From positions 1 through 49,209 of the forward strand of contig CALCXM010000160.1 in NCBI GenBank assembly GCA_937905825.1: a stretch of 49,209 nucleotides of DNA. Direction: 5' to 3'. The notes below the pieces were generated by a model, which saw nothing but the letters and a program-made list of their open reading frames with translations, had not been told where the DNA came from and ran no database searches. Numbering within the stretch: position 1 is the first letter of the stretch; each line of letters starts with the position of its first letter. Source of the stretch: an uncultured bacterium. Lineage in GTDB: Bacteria; Planctomycetota; UBA1135; GCA-002686595. A program made the position numbers and the translations under genes. Positions 24,710 to 32,416 of the stretch are shown piece by piece.

Positions 24710-26581
24710 TCAGTTCGTGAACTGGACTTGAACCCCGTTGCTGAGGTTGAAGCCAGAAGCGCACGGGCCGCCGCTCGGATCGCGGTACCAGATCTGGAAG
24801 TAGCGCGTGTCGCCCGGGGCCCAGCCACCGGTGGCGCCCAAGCCGCCCGTCCAGTTGGTATTGCCGGAAGGATCACTGACCTGCACCGTGAAGCGCTTGA
24901 TGGCTCCCGCCACGCAGCGCAAGCCGTCGCCGAGCACGACGCCCATGCCCGCGTTGGCGGGCAGGTTGCCCGAGAAGAGCAAGCTCGGGCGGTTGGGGGC
25001 GATCTGCGAGCCGCTGAAGCTCAAGTCGTCGGCGACCACGCTGGTGGATCCACCGGCGACCACGACGGCGCCCACCCCGGCGGAGTTGCGGCAACCTTCG
25101 TCCGTACCAGCCGCGTTGCTGCAAGGTGCGGTTCCGGGGGTGCACGCGCAGAACGAAGTTCCGACCGCATCGCTGATCGTCTGGTTGACCCAAACGTTCA
25201 TGCCGGCACAACGGCCGAGCACCATGTCCAAGTCGCCATCCGCATCCAAGTCGATGAAGGCCGCGTCGTGGGTTCCTTTCAGGTCGTTGATTTGCAGGCC
25301 GATCGCACCGCGCCAGCCGCTGCCCGCCATCTCGGCTTCTTCGCGCAAAGTCACCGCTCCACCGACGACGCCGCCAGCGTTGTGGAAGATGTGCGCCCGT
25401 CGGTTGCAACCGGCGACTTCCGAATCGAAGTCCGTGATGATCACGTCGTTCCAGCCGTCGTTGTCCATGTCGACCACGTGGCTGTCCCCGGCGAAACCGT
25501 CGTCGCTGCCGGTGACGAAGGTGACGTTGGTGGAGGCACCCCAGATCACGTCGCCATTGGCGTCGTTGCCAGTGTTCAGCCTGAAGCGGTCCGAACTGTT
25601 GTGGCTAACGACCACGTCGAGCTTCGAGTCCTGATTGAGATCTCCGGCGGAAACGTAGTAGGGCGATCCGCTGTAGATGCTCTGAATCGTGGCGAAAACG
25701 CCGACGTTGCCCGGATCGTTGTAGATCAAGCTCGTACCGCCGCCGTGGCCCCGTTGGCGCAACACGTCGTTGTGGCCGTCGCCGTTCATGTCGGCCACGG
25801 TCACGGCAGTCGTGTAGTCCGTGGTGGACATGGCGCCGGTCATGCGCGCGCTGGTCTGGTCGATGAAGAACCCGGTCCCGTCATTGACGAGCAGGCGATC
25901 GTCCATGTCGCCGCCGCCTTGAGCACCTGCGTTCTGGTTGTCGCCGAAGTAAAGGTCTGCGAAGCCGTCGCCCGTCACGTCGCCCGCGTCGACCGCCGTG
26001 AAGCGCGGCCAGGAAGCCGCGCCGCCCGCCAAGAGCAGTTGCGGAATGCGTGCGTCCTGATGTTGGAAGCCAAGCCAGTTGCCGCCGAGGTCTTGACCGA
26101 GGTTCATGTAGACCCGCGGGTGCGAGATGTGCTTGGGTTGACCGGGGCTCAGAGTCGTCGAGGTGACGATGTCGAGCCAGCCGTCGTTGTCCACGTCCAC
26201 GGAGACCACGTCACGGTCATTCGTGGGGGTCAGGAAACCTTGGTCGCCCGCCACGTCGGAGTTCGAGGCGAAGGCGGCGGTGCTGTCCGTCAGAACTCCG
26301 CCGACGTTCATGAAGAGCACGTTGCTGCGGCTGCCCGTGGTGTGGGCGGGCTGCTTGCGCACCACGACGAGATCGTCGAGGCCGTCCTGGTCGAAGTCGC
26401 CGGTGGCGAAGTCTTTCTCGTTGGCGTCCGCGCTGGTCACGCTAGCGTCGCCGGAGATCAGCGCGTCGTTGCGCTGGAACTCGAGCCAAGTGTTGCCAAA
26501 GCCTTGGGCCGTGGCACTGGCGGGGAGGGCACTCAAGAGCAAAAGGGCAGGGAGCCCTTTGGAGAGGGATAGGTGCTGCAT
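24710..26581 (-). CDS. Secreted FG-GAP/VCBS repeat protein with shared C-terminal domain
   Basis: A 623-residue exported protein from the ATG at 26581 (MQHLSLSKGLPALLLLSALPASATAQG); the longer frame from 26773 would bury the signal peptide. At least seven FG-GAP/VCBS repeats carry the calcium-binding-like pattern D-x-D-x-D-G-x-x-D: GDFDQDGLDDLVV, VDVDNDGWLDIV, GDVTGDGFADLY, ADMNGDGHNDVL, GDLNQDSKLDVV, VDMDNDGWNDVI, IDLDADGDLDMV. They probably form a beta-propeller. The last 150 residues start with a Cys-rich stretch and end DTRYFQIWYRDPSGG ... GFNLSNGVQVQF. This domain recurs in the protein at 32.4 kb and in the remnant at 29.0 kb. Surface adhesion or binding is likely. Confidence 0.85.
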   Translation of the reverse strand: MQHLSLSKGLPALLLLSALPASATAQGFGNTWLEFQRNDALISGDASVTSADANEKDFATGDFDQDGLDDLVVVRKQPAHTTGSRSNVLFMNVGGVLTDSTAAFASNSDVAGDQGFLTPTNDRDVVSVDVDNDGWLDIVTSTTLSPGQPKHISHPRVYMNLGQDLGGNWLGFQHQDARIPQLLLAGGAASWPRFTAVDAGDVTGDGFADLYFGDNQNAGAQGGGDMDDRLLVNDGTGFFIDQTSARMTGAMSTTDYTTAVTVADMNGDGHNDVLRQRGHGGGTSLIYNDPGNVGVFATIQSIYSGSPYYVSAGDLNQDSKLDVVVSHNSSDRFRLNTGNDANGDVIWGASTNVTFVTGSDDGFAGDSHVVDMDNDGWNDVIITDFDSEVAGCNRRAHIFHNAGGVVGGAVTLREEAEMAGSGWRGAIGLQINDLKGTHDAAFIDLDADGDLDMVLGRCAGMNVWVNQTISDAVGTSFCACTPGTAPCSNAAGTDEGCRNSAGVGAVVVAGGSTSVVADDLSFSGSQIAPNRPSLLFSGNLPANAGMGVVLGDGLRCVAGAIKRFTVQVSDPSGNTNWTGGLGATGGWAPGDTRYFQIWYRDPSGGPCASGFNLSNGVQVQFTN

Positions 26582-26766
26582 AGGAGCGAATACGTGGCTG
26601 AAACTGGAGGGGGGGGCAACCGGGGGCCACTGCCGCCGGACGATGCCCTGAAATATACGACGAATAGGGGCTTTTGGGGCGATTTGGCGCGGGGAGCGCC
26701 CACGATTTACGCGGGGCGAATAGGGCCCTCGCGGGCGCTGACACCCGTTCCTGGCCCGCCTGAACC

Positions 26767-26789
26767 GACTCATGAAGAGAGCGGCTTAG
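26767..26789 (+). repeat. Dispersed 23-bp motif, diverged copy
   Basis: This stretch begins GACTCATGAAGAGAGC and matches the two exact copies at 28886 and 36757 in 19 of 23 positions. It overlaps the stop codon of the MBL-rhodanese gene, so part of the resemblance may be chance. Confidence 0.4.
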
Positions 26790-27865
26790 GTCGCCGGAAC
26801 TCCGACGACCGGGTTGCCCTGGCTCTGCCAACCGAGGATGCCACCGCCCACGTTCACGGGGTTCGCGACGACGCCCAAGCGTTGCAAGGTCTTGGCCGCG
26901 GTCATGGAGCGCACTCCCGAACGGCAACTGATGTAGAGCGGGTCGTGACCACGGAACTTGTCCAGGTGAAACCCAAGCTCCGAGAGCGGTACGTGGCTCG
27001 TACCGGCGATGTGACCCGCCTCGAACTCGAAGGGATCGCGCACGTCGACCCACTGCTCGGGACCGGAAAGTGCTGCGTGAATGGCTTGCGCATCGGCCGG
27101 GGCAATCTCGTCGATGTCGACTTCCGCTTGGCCTCCGGGACTAGCGCAGCAGGCGGCGACGTTGCTCGGCGAGTCCGGTAGCTCCGGCGCTTCCTGCAGG
27201 TTCAGCTTCAGGTTTGCGTTCACCCCGGGAGAGTTGCCGGCCCCTTCGATCGCGTTCAAAGAAGCGGCGTAGGCCGCACCGTCCGCGTGCACGAGGCAGG
27301 GGTTCAGCCGCCGTTCCGCATCGATGGTGCTGAACAAGATGTCGTTGTAGCCATGACCTGGAAGAACGAGGGTTTCGCCCGGGAGGGTCATCAGGCGCGA
27401 CTGCACCGAGTCGAAGAGCTGGGCCGGGTCGCTGCCCGTGAAGTCCGCGCGCGCCAACCCACCGATGAAGAGGCTATCCCCGGTCACCACGAGTCCGTGG
27501 CCAAAGAGTGCGATGGAGTCGGGGGTGTGTCCGGGAACTTCGATGACTTGAAAGCGCAACTCGCCAACGCGAATCTCCGAATCGTGCTCTAGCGAGTTCA
27601 TGGGCCGTCGCACCGCGGTGCGTGCGGACATGAACAAGGGCACGTTCTCGCCCATGAACTTCGTGGACGCCGAAAGATGGTCCGCGTGGGTGTGGGTATC
27701 GAGAACCGCGGCGAGCTTCATCCCGTAGCGTCCGAGCATCGAGCTGTAGAGGTTTTCCTGGCCAGCCTTGGGGTCGACGAGCAGGCACTCACGGGTCGTC
27801 GGGCAACCGATGAGGTAGGACTGACAACCATCGCTGGTGATGATCTTGAGGATCGGATCGGACAT
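26786..27865 (-). CDS. MBL-fold/rhodanese fusion (persulfide dioxygenase-like)
   Basis: A 359-residue protein. The metallo-beta-lactamase domain occupies residues 1-230, with metal motif HTHADH at 58-63, VPGHTPDSIAL, TGDSLFIGG and LPGHGYND. A C-terminal rhodanese domain (about 260-355) has its active-site loop CRSGVRS starting at Cys314. Fusions and pairs of this kind act in sulfide/persulfide oxidation, where the MBL part is a glutathione-persulfide dioxygenase and rhodanese moves sulfane sulfur. The insert between the domains contains CCASPG. The gene is followed upstream on the same strand by the peroxiredoxin gene, about 110 bases away, suggesting a shared thiol-stress role. Confidence 0.88.
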   Translation of the reverse strand: MSDPILKIITSDGCQSYLIGCPTTRECLLVDPKAGQENLYSSMLGRYGMKLAAVLDTHTHADHLSASTKFMGENVPLFMSARTAVRRPMNSLEHDSEIRVGELRFQVIEVPGHTPDSIALFGHGLVVTGDSLFIGGLARADFTGSDPAQLFDSVQSRLMTLPGETLVLPGHGYNDILFSTIDAERRLNPCLVHADGAAYAASLNAIEGAGNSPGVNANLKLNLQEAPELPDSPSNVAACCASPGGQAEVDIDEIAPADAQAIHAALSGPEQWVDVRDPFEFEAGHIAGTSHVPLSELGFHLDKFRGHDPLYISCRSGVRSMTAAKTLQRLGVVANPVNVGGGILGWQSQGNPVVGVPAT

Positions 27866-27975
27866 GGGATCGAACTAGGCGGAAGCGGGGGAGAGCGGAA
27901 TGCAGAGAGGGAAGCGGGCAGCGAGCACGCTTCGGGGGCGCTTCCAGGCACTGGAGGCGCCCCAGAGTGGACAGC

Positions 27976-28626
27976 CTAAGCCTTGACCGGAGTCGTGGCC
28001 GGCTGCGGGGTGACGCGCAGGTAGGGCTTGATGGTCTTGAAGCCAGCCGGGAACTTGGTCTTGGCTTCCTCATCGCTGACCGTCGGCACGATGATCACGT
28101 CCTGGCCTGACTTCCAGTTGGCGGGGGTCGCGACTTGGTGAGCAGCGGTCAATTGCAAGGAGTCAACCACCCGCAGGATCTCATCGAAGTTGCGTCCGGT
28201 AGCGGCGGGGTAGGTGATGGTCAGCTTGACCTTCTTGTCCGGTCCGATCAGGAACACGGAGCGCACGGTGAACGTGCTGTCCGCGTTCGGATGAATCATG
28301 TCGTACATGTTCGCGACCTTGGACTCCGGGTCCGCAATCAGCGGGAAGTTGAGGGCGACTCCTTGGGTTTCCTCGATGTCCTTGGCCCAGCCCTCGTGAT
28401 CCTTCAGGGGGTCCACGGAGAGTCCGATGATCTTTACGTTGCGCTTGTCAAACTCCGGCTTCATGCGCGCGGCGGTGCCGAGCTCGGTGGTGCAAACCGG
28501 GGTGTAGTCCTTCGGGTGGCTAAACAGAATGCCCCAGGAGTCCCCGAGCCACTCGTGCAAGCTGAGGGTGCCCATGGTGGTTTCTGCGGTGAAGTCGGGA
28601 GCGGTGTCTCCAAGTCGGATGGCCAT
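27976..28626 (-). CDS. 1-Cys peroxiredoxin (Prx6 family)
   Basis: A 216-residue peroxiredoxin that reduces peroxides using the peroxidatic cysteine Cys45 in SHPKDYTPVCTTELG. The Prx6-type signature continues with NVKIIGLSVDPLKDHEGWAKDIEE, FPLIADPESKVANMYDMI, the DSTFTVRSVFLIGPDKKVKLTITYPAATGRNFDEILRVVDSLQ segment and a long C-terminal arm (residues 170-216). No resolving Cys is apparent. It is a full-length cytoplasmic enzyme with Cys, not Sec, at the active site. It lies upstream of the persulfide dioxygenase-like gene on the same strand. Confidence 0.93.
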   Translation of the reverse strand: MAIRLGDTAPDFTAETTMGTLSLHEWLGDSWGILFSHPKDYTPVCTTELGTAARMKPEFDKRNVKIIGLSVDPLKDHEGWAKDIEETQGVALNFPLIADPESKVANMYDMIHPNADSTFTVRSVFLIGPDKKVKLTITYPAATGRNFDEILRVVDSLQLTAAHQVATPANWKSGQDVIIVPTVSDEEAKTKFPAGFKTIKPYLRVTPQPATTPVKA

Positions 28627-29026
28627 GTGGCTGTACCTTGAGTTTGGTTGTTGGTTGGGAAGTCGGTCCCCGATGCGGACGGGAGCCGTACCAGCGCAAA
28701 GGCGCGCCTAGCTTCGCCGACGATTCTACTCGAACGGCAGGCCTTGTTGGGGGCCGGGTTGCAGAGCTGTCCACGAATCCGAATCGTGTTTCCTGGCCGG
28801 CTCGATTCTGCGGCGGGAGGGATTCTGCGGCGAGTTGGATCTCATGGCGGATTGGGTCCCATGACACGGATCAGTCGGGCGAATGGACTCATGAATAGAG
28901 CAGGCTAGGATGATTGGCGCAATCGAGTGACGAGCCGGGCTCTGCCTTGGCCGTCGATTCTCCCAACAACCCGAGCTATTGATCCAATGCAAGTAGAGCT
29001 GTCCACGTCCATCCTCTGCACGCTCG
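28627..29026. other. Intergenic region between peroxiredoxin and secreted-protein remnant
   Basis: No convincing gene lies in these 400 bases. It should hold the peroxiredoxin promoter. It also contains the first exact copy of the dispersed 23-bp motif and probably decayed sequence that once belonged to the secreted protein whose C-terminus survives next to it. Confidence 0.5.
28886..28908 (+). repeat. Dispersed 23-bp motif, copy 1
   Basis: This element contains TCATGAATAGAGCAGGCTAG and recurs exactly, in inverse orientation, at 36757-36779. A diverged copy is at 26767. Such exact sharing over 23 bases at sites 8 kb apart is unlikely by chance. It may be the end of a small mobile element or a REP-like motif; I do not recognise the family. 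Confidence 0.6.
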
Positions 29027-29275
29027 TTGCCCTCGAGCGCTCAAGTGCCCCTGGGTGGTGGCTTCCTTTGCGTGGGCCCTCCGATCACGCGCATGTCGCC
29101 AGCGATGCTGACGGACGCAGCGGGGTCCGCTAGCCGTAGCTTGGACTTGACGAGTGAGCCGGCACTCTCCCAAATCGCTGCCCTCGCACCGGTCACGCGC
29201 TACTTCCAGTTCTGGTACCGGGATGCGGGTGGCACGATGAATTTGACCGATGGACTTCAGATCGATTTCCAGTGA
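29027..29275 (+). pseudogene. Remnant of a secreted-protein C-terminal domain
   Basis: An 82-residue open stretch starting at a TTG: VPLGGGFLCVGPPITRMSP ... VTRYFQFWYRDAGGTMNLTDGLQIDFQ. It matches the ending of the C-terminal domain seen in the proteins at 24.7 and 32.4 kb (FQ-WYRD ... N-x-S/T-x-G). There is no signal peptide, no proper start and no N-terminal body, so this is most likely what is left of a larger gene. A frame change upstream (around 28987) may hide more of it. Confidence 0.6.
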
Positions 29276-29357
29276 GGCTTCGTCCCCACGGGGACGAGGG
29301 GCATGGGCGAGTTCGCTTCTGATGAAGATCAGCCAGCTAGCTCGCGCCCCGCTCGTC

Positions 29358-30602
29358 TCAGGTGCGACGAAAGGCCGGCCGCTGGCCGTAGGTCGCCCAA
29401 CGCCAAAGCCATTCGAGGGGCCCCATGCGGAAACGCGCGAGCCATAAGGGGCTGAGCGCCAGTTGGAGAACAAGCACGCCGGCGCTGATCAGCAGCAGTT
29501 GAGTGAGGCTTGCTTGTCCATACAGGCCGAGCCCCCAATGGTAGAAGAGGAAGCCCATGAACACCGACTGACCGATGTAGTTGGTGAGCGCCGTGCGTCC
29601 CACCGCGCTGAAGGCGGAAAGGAGTCGGTTGCGGCCGCCATTTGCCCACAGCAGCACGGCGCCCGCAAAGCCCATCGGGATCAGCAACCCGGCCAGCTCC
29701 GCGAGGCAACCGTCGAGCGCTGCGACCAAGGGCCCGGGATGTCCCGCGCTCCAAATGCTGAAGGCGGTAGCGCCCAGTGTAAGAGGAATGCCAGCGCCGA
29801 GACCGATGGAACGCATGCGTCGCAACCAGGGCAGGCCCTGCGGCTCGAAGAGTCCGTACTCAAAGGCAGCGGCGCCCAGGAAGAAGAACCCGAGAGCGCG
29901 CCAGCCGAAGTAGACGAGGCAGAAGACGAGGAAGACAAAGAATTGCGCCGCGCGCATGGCGATGGAACTTGCGCTAGGACCCTCGGCGAAAACCTGCTGC
30001 TCGATGATCGCGAAGGCCGCAGGCGTTTGTTCGACGTAGGCGCTTAGGAAATCGAGCGGTCCTGCCGTGCTGAGTTCAAGGCTGCTTTGCGTCTCGGGCA
30101 CGGGCTCCTCCAGGGTCTCGAGGCCCTGGAGGACGCCCATCCAGGGGATCATGGCCAAGACTAGGCCTGCACCCAGCAGCAGCTTTGTGCGGGAGGAAAA
30201 ACTCTGAGTGAGCAGCAGCACGACACCACAAGCGGAATAGCAAAGCAGGACGTCACCCATGAACAGGAAGACCCCGTGCAAGGCTCCAAAGATCGCGAGC
30301 AAGAGGAGCCGGCGGCCGTAGCGCTGCTTGAACCCATCTCCTGGTGTTGAACCCTTGGCCTGCATGGCGAAGCCAATCCCGAACAGAAAAGAGAACAAGG
30401 CGACGAACTTCAACTCAAAGAACGCTCGCACGAAGGCCCATGCGAGGAGCTCGCTGGTGCTTCCGGTTTCCAAGCTCGGCATCTCGCCAGCGATATTCTG
30501 GGGCAGGGCGAAGTAGGCGCAATTCACCAGCAGGATCCCGAGCAAGGCAAAGCCCCTCAGGACATCGATGGAGTGGATCCGATCGGGACGCGGTGATGTC
30601 AT
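29358..30602 (-). CDS. DUF418 family membrane protein
   Basis: A 414-residue integral membrane protein. The start RIHSIDVLRGFALLGILLVNCAYF is the hallmark of the DUF418/YeiB family, and the C-terminal half (GRTALTNYIGQSVFMGFLFYHWGLGLYG ... LALSPLWLARFRMGPLEWLWRWATYG) is the DUF418 domain. About ten membrane helices are apparent. The family is related to acyltransferase-like membrane proteins, but its biochemical function is unknown. No operon partner is evident. Confidence 0.9.
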   Translation of the reverse strand: MTSPRPDRIHSIDVLRGFALLGILLVNCAYFALPQNIAGEMPSLETGSTSELLAWAFVRAFFELKFVALFSFLFGIGFAMQAKGSTPGDGFKQRYGRRLLLLAIFGALHGVFLFMGDVLLCYSACGVVLLLTQSFSSRTKLLLGAGLVLAMIPWMGVLQGLETLEEPVPETQSSLELSTAGPLDFLSAYVEQTPAAFAIIEQQVFAEGPSASSIAMRAAQFFVFLVFCLVYFGWRALGFFFLGAAAFEYGLFEPQGLPWLRRMRSIGLGAGIPLTLGATAFSIWSAGHPGPLVAALDGCLAELAGLLIPMGFAGAVLLWANGGRNRLLSAFSAVGRTALTNYIGQSVFMGFLFYHWGLGLYGQASLTQLLLISAGVLVLQLALSPLWLARFRMGPLEWLWRWATYGQRPAFRRT

Positions 30603-30851
30603 CGGTCGTGGAGTGCTGCTAGAAATTGTGCGCCGGAGGGGCCGGAAAGATTGTCTCGCTGTTATCGGAGAGACCAGGTGATCTATTTTGAATCGTGTTC
30701 AAGATTCTCGGAAGCCGGGGAGATTCAGTGGTCCAGTAAAGAAGAAGTCCGAGTCGTTAGCGGCGCGAACTAGACAATCATCCCGTGAGACCTTGCCCCA
30801 CGTTAAGAGGAGCGCGCGGGGAATCCCGACGACGAGTGCTCTTGGCAAGGC

Positions 30852-32084
30852 CTACTCGAAGGTCGCCCCGAAGCGCCGACGATATTGAATTGCCATAGCA
30901 GCCGCGATGAACAGAATGCCCGCGCCTGCTAGAAAGGGCGCACTAGGATCCAGACCCGTGAACAGCGCTCCCGCAAGCAAAGGCCCGACAACCCGCGCGA
31001 GGCTACCCAGGGATTGATTGAGTCCGAGGATGGCTCCCTGTTGATCGTCCGGCGCTGCCCTGGAAATCAGGCTGTTGAGGGAAGGGTTGTTCAGGCCGAA
31101 ACCAAAGGGCATGACCAAACAGCCAATCAGGACAACGCTCCAGGTGGGAGCCAGTCCGATGATCGCGAGGGACAGCCCGAGCAGCAGCGGGCCAAGGATG
31201 ATCAGTCGCGTCTCTCCGAAACGCGGCACCAACTTGCGGATCAATCCGCCCTGGATGAGGGCGGCGATCAAGCCGATGAAGAACAAGTAACGACCTGCTA
31301 AGGGGGCCGCGGCCAGCACTTGATCTACGCTAGCGGTTGCGACCGAGTCAGAGAGTCCGAAGACATCCGGGAAGCGCACCAGACCGTATCGAATGAACAT
31401 GGTCTCAAAGCCCGAGAAGGCCAGCAACGCCAGGAAGTAGAGCAGCAGTGGCACGCACAGGCGCGGGTCCGTGGCGACTCGCTTGAAGGTGTTGCCGCCA
31501 AAGCGCCGGGAATTCTTGGAGTCCTTCTGCTCCGGTTCACGCAGTCGCAGGAAGCCATAGGCGCCCGCCACGAAGGAAAGCCCGGCGGCAAAGAACCCCG
31601 GTGTGGACTGGGAGAAAGCGACCAGCTCTCCACCCACCAGTGGGCCAAAGGTAAAGCCCAATCCGAAAGCGGCGCCGATCAGCCCCATGCCCTTGGCCCG
31701 GTCCTTCGGCTCCGTGACGTCCGCGATGTAGGCCTGGGCGGTGGAGATGTTCGCGCCAAAGAAGCCCGCCAGAATTCTCGCGGCGAAGAGTGCTCCAAGG
31801 GAATCGGCGAAGGCGAACAGCAGGTACGAAGCGCATGTGCCAAACAGTCCGCCGATCAAAACAGGTCGCCTGCCGAATCGATCGGAGATCGCGCCCCACA
31901 CCGGCGCGAACAGAAACTGCATGGCGGAAAAGCTCGCGAACAAGAGCCCGAGCTGCAACTCGCTGGCCCCGTACACCTTCGAGTACACGGGCAGCAAAGG
32001 AATCACGATACCGAAGCCGAGCAGGTCGATGAAGACCGTCAGGATCACAGTGGTGAGTGGAGAGTTCTTGGATTGTTTCGGCAT
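30852..32084 (-). CDS. MFS drug/proton antiporter, TetA-like
   Basis: A 410-residue MFS transporter from the ATG at 32084 (MPKQSKNSPLTTVILTVFIDLLGFGIVIPLLPVY); the frame from 32297 adds 71 implausible residues. Twelve hydrophobic segments are apparent. Motif A reads GAISDRFGRRPVLIGG after helix 2. The second helix pair and the region around GFFGANISTAQAYIADVTEPKDRAKGMGLIGAAFGLGFTFGP are typical of the DHA1/TetA (TCR) group. The expected role is proton-driven export of a drug or metabolite; true tetracycline resistance cannot be claimed from sequence alone. Confidence 0.9.
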   Translation of the reverse strand: MPKQSKNSPLTTVILTVFIDLLGFGIVIPLLPVYSKVYGASELQLGLLFASFSAMQFLFAPVWGAISDRFGRRPVLIGGLFGTCASYLLFAFADSLGALFAARILAGFFGANISTAQAYIADVTEPKDRAKGMGLIGAAFGLGFTFGPLVGGELVAFSQSTPGFFAAGLSFVAGAYGFLRLREPEQKDSKNSRRFGGNTFKRVATDPRLCVPLLLYFLALLAFSGFETMFIRYGLVRFPDVFGLSDSVATASVDQVLAAAPLAGRYLFFIGLIAALIQGGLIRKLVPRFGETRLIILGPLLLGLSLAIIGLAPTWSVVLIGCLVMPFGFGLNNPSLNSLISRAAPDDQQGAILGLNQSLGSLARVVGPLLAGALFTGLDPSAPFLAGAGILFIAAAMAIQYRRRFGATFE

Positions 32085-32416
32085 CGGTTGCGCTTTTGCG
32101 ATGGGATGGTGCACGCCGCAGACCGCGATGGATAGGGGAATCTGACGGGAGCATCGAACCGTCGGGCCCCACGGGAGCTCCCGGGTCCCGAGGAATCGCC
32201 GACTCTGTTGTCCGGGCCAATCAGCAAGGCTCACTTGGTTTGTGGAGAGGGTTTTCCTCTCCAGACCTTGTCCGATCAGCGAACCGCAACGCTTCAAACC
32301 TCAGTCCAAGTCTGGGCTGATCCTCGAGGGGTTCTCGCAAGGCGCTGGACGAACATCGATCCACTTCCAAACCACGAACCACTCCGGGTGTTCCGAATCA
32401 CCCGAGGAGCATTGAA
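32085..32416. other. Divergent promoter region
   Basis: This 332-base gap separates the MFS gene from the secreted-protein gene on the other strand. I find no ORF with protein-like character. A good ribosome-binding site GAGGAG at 32404-32409 precedes the ATG at 32417. Confidence 0.5.

Noticed and set aside
24728..26572. Long plus-strand ORF (614 codons) opposite the FG-GAP gene
   Set aside because: It is antisense to a gene with clear repeats and signal peptide. Its Val/His/Ala-rich sequence is what GC-rich third positions on the other strand produce.
27976..28626. Possible second selenoprotein (peroxiredoxin)
   Set aside because: The peroxidatic position is a normal TGC/TGT Cys codon (Cys45) and the frame has no internal TGA.
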